NCBI GenBank assembly: GCA_902495545.1
Contig: CABUXM010000019.1
Coordinates: forward strand, 1 to 28,212
Direction: 5' to 3'
DNA from: an uncultured Collinsella sp.
Lineage (GTDB): Bacteria; Actinomycetota; Coriobacteriia; Coriobacteriales; Coriobacteriaceae
DNA: 28,212 bases
Shown: positions 23,662 to 28,212 of the stretch, in pieces
Position numbering within the stretch: position 1 is the first letter of the stretch
How the letters are laid out: each line of letters begins with the position of its first letter
Translations under genes and position numbers: made by a program
Notes under the pieces: model-generated
Seen by the model: only the letters and a program-made list of their open reading frames with translations
What the model was told of the DNA's origin: nothing
Database searches by the model: none

Positions 23662-26310
23662 ATGGTGAAAAAGTCACCGGAAAACACTACTCCCGCAATT
23701 GTGGACAACGTAGAGGCGCTTGAGGCTAAGCTCGCTCAGATGCGAGAGGCCCAGGCGCTTTTTGCTACGTACACGCAGGAGCAGGTCGACAAGATCTTCT
23801 ATGAGGCCGCCATGGCCGCCAACAAGGCTCGTATCCCGTTGGCGAAGATGGCCATCGAGGAGACCGGCCGCGGCGTTCTTGAGGACAAGGTCATCAAGAA
23901 CCACTACGCCGCAGAGTACATCTACAACGCTTACAAGAACACCAAGACCTGTGGTGTCCTGGAGCGCGACGAGGCTTACGGCATCACCAAGATCGCCGAG
24001 CCCATCGGCATCGTGGGCGCCGTCATCCCGACGACCAACCCCACCTCCACCGCGATCTTCAAGACGCTGATCAGCCTGAAGACCCGCAACGCCATCATCA
24101 TCTCCCCGCACCCGGCTGCCGCCAAGTGCACCATCGCCGCCGCCAAGCTCGTGCTTGACGCCGCCGTCAAGGCCGGCGCCCCCGAGGGCATCATCGGCTG
24201 GGTCGATGTCCCCTCCATCGAGCTGACCAACATGGTCATGCGCGACGTCGACATCATCCTCGCCACCGGTGGCCCGGGCATGGTCAAGGCCGCCTACTCC
24301 TCGGGCAAGCCCGCCCTGGGCGTTGGCGCCGGTAACACCCCGGTCGTCATCGACGACACCGCTGACGTGCTGCTCGCCGTCAACTCCATCATCCACTCCA
24401 AGACCTTCGACAACGGCATGATCTGCGCTTCCGAGCAGTCCGTGACCGTCATCGACACCATCTATGACCAGGTTAAGGCCGAGTTCCAGAAGCGCGGCTG
24501 CTACTTCGTCAAGCAGGGTGCCGAGATGGAGGCCCTGCGTGCCGCCATGTTCAAGAACGGTGCCCTCGATCACCGCATCCCCGGCATGGCTGCCGCCAAG
24601 ATCGCCGAGCTCGCCGGCATCGAGGTTCCTGCCAAGACCAAGATCCTGATCGCCGAGGTCACCTCCACCGACCCCGCCAAGGAGGAGTTCTCCCACGAGA
24701 AGCTCTCCCCGGTCCTGGCCATGTATCACGCCAAGGACTTCCAGGAGGCCGTCGACAAGGCCGAGCACCTGGTGCTCGCCGGTGGCCCGGGCCACACCGC
24801 CTCTCTGTACGTGCACCCTGCCCAGGCCGAGAAGATCAGCCTGTTCGAGCACGTCATGAAGGCCTGCCGTATCGTCATCAACACCCCGTCCTCGCACGGC
24901 GGCATCGGTGACCTGTACAACTTTGGCATGAAGCCGTCTCTGACCCTGGGCTGCGGCTCCTGGGGCGGCAACTCCGTCTCCGAGAACGTTGGGGTGAAGC
25001 ACTTGATCAACGTTAAGACTGTGGCCGAGCGCCGTGAGAACATGCTGTGGTTCCGCGCTCCCGAGAAGGTCTACTTCAAGAAGGGTTCCACGCCCGTCGC
25101 CCTCGACGAGCTTGGCAACGTCATGGGCAAGAAGCGCGCCTTCATCGTCACCGACCAGTTCCTCTTCAAGAATGGCAACACCCGCGCCATCGAGGCCAAG
25201 CTCGACGAGATGGGCATCGCCCACGACTGCTTCTACGACGTCGAGCCCGATCCGTCGCTGCAGTGCGCACGTCGCGGCGCCAAGCAGATGGCTCTCTTTG
25301 AGCCGGACGTCATCATCGCCGTCGGCGGTGGCTCCGCTATGGACGCCGGCAAGATCATGTGGATGATGTACGAGCACCCCGAGTGCAAGTTTGAGGACAT
25401 GGCCATGGACTTCATGGACATCCGCAAGCGTATCTTCACCTTCCCCGAGATGGGCAAGAAGGCCTACTTCGTCGCCGTCCCGACCTCTTCGGGCACCGGT
25501 TCCGAGTGCACGCCGTTCGCCATCATCACCGACAAGGAGACCGGCATCAAGTGGCCGCTCGCCGACTACGCGCTGCTCCCCAACATGGCTATCGTCGACG
25601 CCGACAACTGCATGACCGCCCCGCGCGGCCTGACCGCTGCCTCCGGCATCGACGTCATGACCCACGCCATCGAGTCCTACGTCTCCATCATGGCTTCCGA
25701 CTACACCAAGGGCCTCTCCGAGCGCGCTGCCAAGCTCGTCTTTGAGAACCTGCCCTCCAGCTTCACGAACGGCGCCAAGGACCCGCATGCCCGCGAGGAG
25801 ATGCACAACGCCTCCTGCATGGCCGGTATGGCCTTCGCCAACGCCTTCCTGGGCCTCAACCACTCCATGGCCCACAAGCTCGGCGCTTTCCATCACCTGC
25901 CTCACGGCCTCGCAAACGCCGTCATCCTGACCCGCGTCATGCGCTACAACGCCGCCGAGGCTCCCGTCAAGATGGGTACCTTCTCCCAGTATCCTTACCC
26001 CAACGCGCTGCACAACTACGCCGAGATGGCCAAGTACTGCGGCATCGAGGGCAAGGACGACAAGGAGGTCTTCGAGAACTTCATCACGAAGCTCGAGGAG
26101 CTCAAGGACTTCATCGGCGTCAAGAAGACCATCGCCGACTACGGTGTTGACGAGCAGTACTTCCTCGACACCCTCGACGAGATGACCGAGCAGGCATTCA
26201 ACGACCAGTGCACCGGCGCTAACCCGCGCTACCCGCTCATGAGCGAGATCAAGGAGCTCTACCTGGACGCCTACTACGGCCGCGAGCCCCAGGACTACGC
26301 CGTCTGCTAG
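23662..26310 (+). CDS. adhE: bifunctional acetaldehyde-CoA / alcohol dehydrogenase AdhE
   Basis: Fermentative enzyme of 882 aa that reduces acetyl-CoA to acetaldehyde and then to ethanol, using two NADH. It usually forms spirosome filaments in the cytoplasm. Seen: N-terminal aldehyde dehydrogenase domain (about 15-450) with the nucleophile C255 in GMICASEQSV; a linker with WFRAPEKVYFKKG; and a C-terminal iron alcohol dehydrogenase domain with AVGGGSAMDAGK, VPTSSGTGSE, DVMTHAIESYVS and the iron ligands in HSMAHKLGAFHHLPHG. Full length with both active sites. Codon use is strongly biased to C-ending codons, as in very highly expressed genes, more so than the neighbours. ATG 23662 follows AAGGAG. 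Confidence 0.97.
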   Translation: MVKKSPENTTPAIVDNVEALEAKLAQMREAQALFATYTQEQVDKIFYEAAMAANKARIPLAKMAIEETGRGVLEDKVIKNHYAAEYIYNAYKNTKTCGVLERDEAYGITKIAEPIGIVGAVIPTTNPTSTAIFKTLISLKTRNAIIISPHPAAAKCTIAAAKLVLDAAVKAGAPEGIIGWVDVPSIELTNMVMRDVDIILATGGPGMVKAAYSSGKPALGVGAGNTPVVIDDTADVLLAVNSIIHSKTFDNGMICASEQSVTVIDTIYDQVKAEFQKRGCYFVKQGAEMEALRAAMFKNGALDHRIPGMAAAKIAELAGIEVPAKTKILIAEVTSTDPAKEEFSHEKLSPVLAMYHAKDFQEAVDKAEHLVLAGGPGHTASLYVHPAQAEKISLFEHVMKACRIVINTPSSHGGIGDLYNFGMKPSLTLGCGSWGGNSVSENVGVKHLINVKTVAERRENMLWFRAPEKVYFKKGSTPVALDELGNVMGKKRAFIVTDQFLFKNGNTRAIEAKLDEMGIAHDCFYDVEPDPSLQCARRGAKQMALFEPDVIIAVGGGSAMDAGKIMWMMYEHPECKFEDMAMDFMDIRKRIFTFPEMGKKAYFVAVPTSSGTGSECTPFAIITDKETGIKWPLADYALLPNMAIVDADNCMTAPRGLTAASGIDVMTHAIESYVSIMASDYTKGLSERAAKLVFENLPSSFTNGAKDPHAREEMHNASCMAGMAFANAFLGLNHSMAHKLGAFHHLPHGLANAVILTRVMRYNAAEAPVKMGTFSQYPYPNALHNYAEMAKYCGIEGKDDKEVFENFITKLEELKDFIGVKKTIADYGVDEQYFLDTLDEMTEQAFNDQCTGANPRYPLMSEIKELYLDAYYGREPQDYAVC

Positions 26311-26327
26311 TTTTAGCACGGTTTTTA

Positions 26328-26366
26328 ACGGCGGGGGTGCACGGGTGTTTCACACACCCCCGCCGT
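26328..26366 (+). terminator. hairpin after adhE
   Basis: A perfect 12-bp GC-rich inverted repeat (26328-26339 and 26355-26366) with a 15-base loop, 17 bases past the adhE stop. There is no real U tract behind it (CGCTTCT), so it may protect the 3' end or only partly terminate, leaving read-through into the next gene. Confidence 0.5.
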
Positions 26367-26398
26367 CGCTTCTATCGCATCGTTGAAAGGATGCAACC

Positions 26399-27163
26399 AT
26401 GCTGCTACCCGATTCCAAGACCGAGCTCGTCCGCCGCGGCAACAAGGTCGTTTACGACCTGGGCGACAAGATCGTCAAGGTCTTTAACGAGACCAAGCCT
26501 GTCTCCGACGTGTTCAACGAGGCTTTGAATCTTGCCCGCATCAATGAGTGCGGCATCCGCAGCCCCAAGGCGCTCGAGGTTTCCCAGCTCGAGAACGCCA
26601 ACGGCTGGGCGCTCGTGACCGAGAAGGTTCCGGGCACCACCCTTGCCGAGAAGATGACTGCCGAGCCCCAGCGCTTTGGTGAGTACCTCGAGATGTTCGT
26701 CGACCTCCAGATCGAGATCCACGGCTACACCTCCCCGCTGCTCAACCGTCAGCGCGACAAGTTCGCCCGCATGATCGACAGCCTTGATCAGCTCAATGCC
26801 ACCACGCGCTACAACCTTCAGGAGCGTCTGGACGGCATGACTAAGGAGTTCAAGGTCTGCCACGGCGACTTCAACCCCTCCAACGTCATCGTCGGCGACG
26901 ACGGCCAGCTCTATGTGTGCGACTGGGCACACGCTACCCAGGGCTCCCCTGCTGCCGACGTTGCCACCACCTACCTGCTCTTCGCCCTCAACAGCAAGGA
27001 TCAGGCTGAGGCCTACCTGGAGCTCTACTGCGACCGCGCCGACATGCCCATGCAGGTCGTGCGTCAGTGGACGAGCATCGTCGCCGCTTCCGAGCTCGCT
27101 CGTAAGCGCAACGTGAACGATGAGTTCCTTAAGAACTGGATCGACGTCGTCGATTATCAGTAA
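26399..27163 (+). CDS. APH-fold phosphotransferase, substrate unknown
   Basis: Kinase-like protein of 254 aa of the aminoglycoside phosphotransferase / choline kinase superfamily. Seen: a nucleotide-lobe start with VVYDLGDKIVKVFNE (the lysine is a likely ATP-lobe residue), the hinge-like ALVTEKVPGTTLAEKM, the catalytic loop CHGDFNPSNVIV (HGDxxxxN) and the metal-binding CDWAHATQGSPAADVATTYLL. All key kinase residues are present, so it should be active. It is not a recognised resistance enzyme; members of this superfamily phosphorylate many small molecules. Start ATG 26399 with AAAGGA upstream. It follows adhE by 88 bases behind a hairpin with no U tract, so co-transcription is possible. Confidence 0.75.
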   Translation: MLLPDSKTELVRRGNKVVYDLGDKIVKVFNETKPVSDVFNEALNLARINECGIRSPKALEVSQLENANGWALVTEKVPGTTLAEKMTAEPQRFGEYLEMFVDLQIEIHGYTSPLLNRQRDKFARMIDSLDQLNATTRYNLQERLDGMTKEFKVCHGDFNPSNVIVGDDGQLYVCDWAHATQGSPAADVATTYLLFALNSKDQAEAYLELYCDRADMPMQVVRQWTSIVAASELARKRNVNDEFLKNWIDVVDYQ

Positions 27164-27196
27164 TATCTGAGCGATTTATTTCGCATCGGAGGCACA

Positions 27197-27325
27197 ATGG
27201 AAAACCCCGCAGCTCATTTGGGCTGTGGGGTTTTCCTTTACCCGTCGAGTATATTCAGCACAAAAAAAGACTGCTCCGCATCTCATTCTAAGAGAGATAC
27301 GGAGCAGTCCCGCAATTACATCTAA
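27197..27325 (+). CDS. possible small ORF over the terminator (42 aa)
   Basis: ATG at 27197 stands five bases after a good GGAGG site and opens 42 codons (MENPAAHLGCGVFLYPSS...) ending in TAA at 27323. The first codons coincide with the 5' arm of a strong terminator, so the frame may be chance, a leader peptide or the stub of a lost gene. No similarity to a known family was recognised. Low confidence. Confidence 0.2.
   Translation: MENPAAHLGCGVFLYPSSIFSTKKDCSASHSKRDTEQSRNYI
27199..27239 (+). terminator. Rho-independent terminator after the APH-fold gene
   Basis: Arms 27199-27213 and 27222-27236 form 15 pairs closing GGAAAACCCC with GGGGTTTTCC; one is G-U on the plus strand and would be C-A on the other. 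It ends in TTTTCCTTTA. Confidence 0.8.
27262..27309 (-). terminator. Rho-independent terminator of proS
   Basis: Arms 27269-27284 and 27294-27309 (16 pairs, one G-U only in the minus transcript), then seven Ts on the minus strand (27268-27262). It lies 32 bases past the proS stop and faces the plus-strand terminator at 27199-27239. Confidence 0.9.
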
Positions 27326-27340
27326 TAGCAGAAACGTCGA

Positions 27341-28212
27341 TTAACGGCGGGCCGCCTTAACAAGCTCGGCAACCTTGGCGACGACCTCGTCAATCGCCAC
27401 GTCCTCGCGCTCGCCCGTGGCACGGTCCTTGAGCTCAACGGTGCCGTTCTTAAGGCCGCGCTTGCCCAGAACCACCTGATACGGGAAGCCCATAAGATCG
27501 TTGTCGGCAAACTTAAATCCGGGACGCTCGTCACGATCATCGACGACGACCTCAATACCCTCGGCACACAGGCCCTCGACGATTTGGTCGCAAACAGTAG
27601 CGCACTCCTCCTTCTTGGGATCAAGCGGAATCACCGCGACCTCGTACGGGGCAACGGAGACCGGCCAGACGATACCGTGCTCGTCATTGTGCTGCTCCAC
27701 GACGGCAGCGAGCGAGCGGGACACACCCACGCCGTAGCAACCCATGATAAGCGGCTTCTCCTTGCCGTCCTCGTCCATAAAGGTGGCGCCCATGGCCTCG
27801 GAATACTTGGTACCCAGCTGGAAGACCTGCGAGACCTCGATGCCGCGGGCAGCGGAGAGCGGCTTGCCGCAGTGCGGGCAGGGATCGCCGGCGACGACGG
27901 TTACCAGGTCGGCCCACTCGTCGACGGTAAAGTCGCGCTCGGGGCAGGCACCGGTATAGTGATAGTCGACCTCGTTGGCACCGCAGGCCCACTGCTTGGA
28001 CTCGCGCAGGCTCTCGTCGCACACCAGGCGAATGCCCTCGGGAAGGTTAACCGGTCCGATAAAGCCCTTATGCAGACCGTAGGTCTGGAGCTCCTCATCG
28101 GTCATCATGCGATAACCCTTGCCAAAGACATGCTCGGCCTTGCAATCGTTGAGCTCGTGATCGCCCGGAACAATGGCCACGACCGGCTTGCCCTCGGCGT
28201 CGATGAGTGCCA
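27341..28212 (-). CDS. proS: prolyl-tRNA synthetase, C-terminal half (cut by window edge)
   Basis: Class II aminoacyl-tRNA synthetase that charges tRNA-Pro; about 290 C-terminal residues are in the window and the frame stays open to base 28212, so the start lies outside. Seen: the end of the bacterial editing insertion (VPGDHELND, FIGPVNLPEGI), a CPERD...CPHCGKPLSAARGIEVSQVFQLGTKYSEAM stretch with four cysteines leading back into the catalytic core, motif 3 GCYGVGVSRSLAAVVEQ, and the anticodon-binding domain (VAVIPLD...GIEVVVDDRDERPGFKFADNDLMGFP). The editing insertion marks the bacterial-type (ProS type 1) enzyme. Converges with the APH-fold gene. Confidence 0.95.
   Translation of the reverse strand, partial: ALIDAEGKPVVAIVPGDHELNDCKAEHVFGKGYRMMTDEELQTYGLHKGFIGPVNLPEGIRLVCDESLRESKQWACGANEVDYHYTGACPERDFTVDEWADLVTVVAGDPCPHCGKPLSAARGIEVSQVFQLGTKYSEAMGATFMDEDGKEKPLIMGCYGVGVSRSLAAVVEQHNDEHGIVWPVSVAPYEVAVIPLDPKKEECATVCDQIVEGLCAEGIEVVVDDRDERPGFKFADNDLMGFPYQVVLGKRGLKNGTVELKDRATGEREDVAIDEVVAKVAELVKAARR

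Noticed and set aside
23674..26319. 881-codon open frame on the minus strand opposite adhE
   Set aside because: It mirrors adhE almost end to end and arises from the strong C/G third-position bias of that gene. The translation is a Leu/Val/Gly/Asp-rich shadow without domains or a ribosome-binding site.

Overview
The window is a 28.2-kb piece of a GC-rich bacterial chromosome, made almost entirely of housekeeping genes. Gene content and order point to an anaerobic actinobacterium of the Coriobacteriia, most likely Collinsella or a close relative (inference; no search was possible). Supporting signs are the actinobacterial order pyrF-mihF-gmk-rpoZ with the actinobacterial integration host factor, the NAD-linked PyrK/PyrD pair, a large bifunctional AdhE typical of mixed-acid fermenters, many GTG/TTG starts, and short overlaps between genes.

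From 1 to 21.7 kb every gene is on the minus strand. Read in the direction of transcription they form these blocks. (a) pyrR-pyrB-pyrC-pyrK-pyrD-pyrF (21726 to 16403) makes UMP, behind a leader with two hairpins that share bases; carAB and pyrE are not here. (b) mihF-gmk-rpoZ-thiI (16163 to 13753) has its own promoter and ends at a clear terminator. (c) comEA-comEC-holA (13539 to 9485) covers DNA uptake and the replication clamp-loader delta subunit. (d) rpsT has its own promoter and a strong terminator. (e) lepA-dus-hemW-dnaJ2 (8988 to 3732) covers translation factor EF4, tRNA dihydrouridine synthase, a haem chaperone and an unusual J-protein with a membrane C-terminus. (f) dnaJ-mtaB-phoH-ybeY (3650 to beyond base 1) sits behind a good sigma-70 promoter and covers protein folding, tRNA thiomethylation and rRNA maturation.

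From 21.7 kb on the layout changes. rpmB (+) has two possible promoters and a textbook terminator. Next comes a single-gene mobile element: a Y1 (HUH) transposase of the REP-associated type on the minus strand, flanked by inverted copies of a GGGGACAG-containing repeat. Then adhE (+) follows a promoter region with two LacI-type operator-like sites, then an APH-fold phosphotransferase of unknown substrate (+). The 3' part of proS (-) runs off the right edge. The phosphotransferase and proS converge on back-to-back terminators.

The most interesting items are the J-protein whose C-terminal client-binding and dimerisation region is replaced by membrane helices, the pyr leader, a hairpin that hides the ribosome-binding site of the transposase, twin operators before adhE, and a possible plus-strand small RNA between mihF and pyrF. 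No CRISPR array, tRNA, rRNA or prophage was seen.
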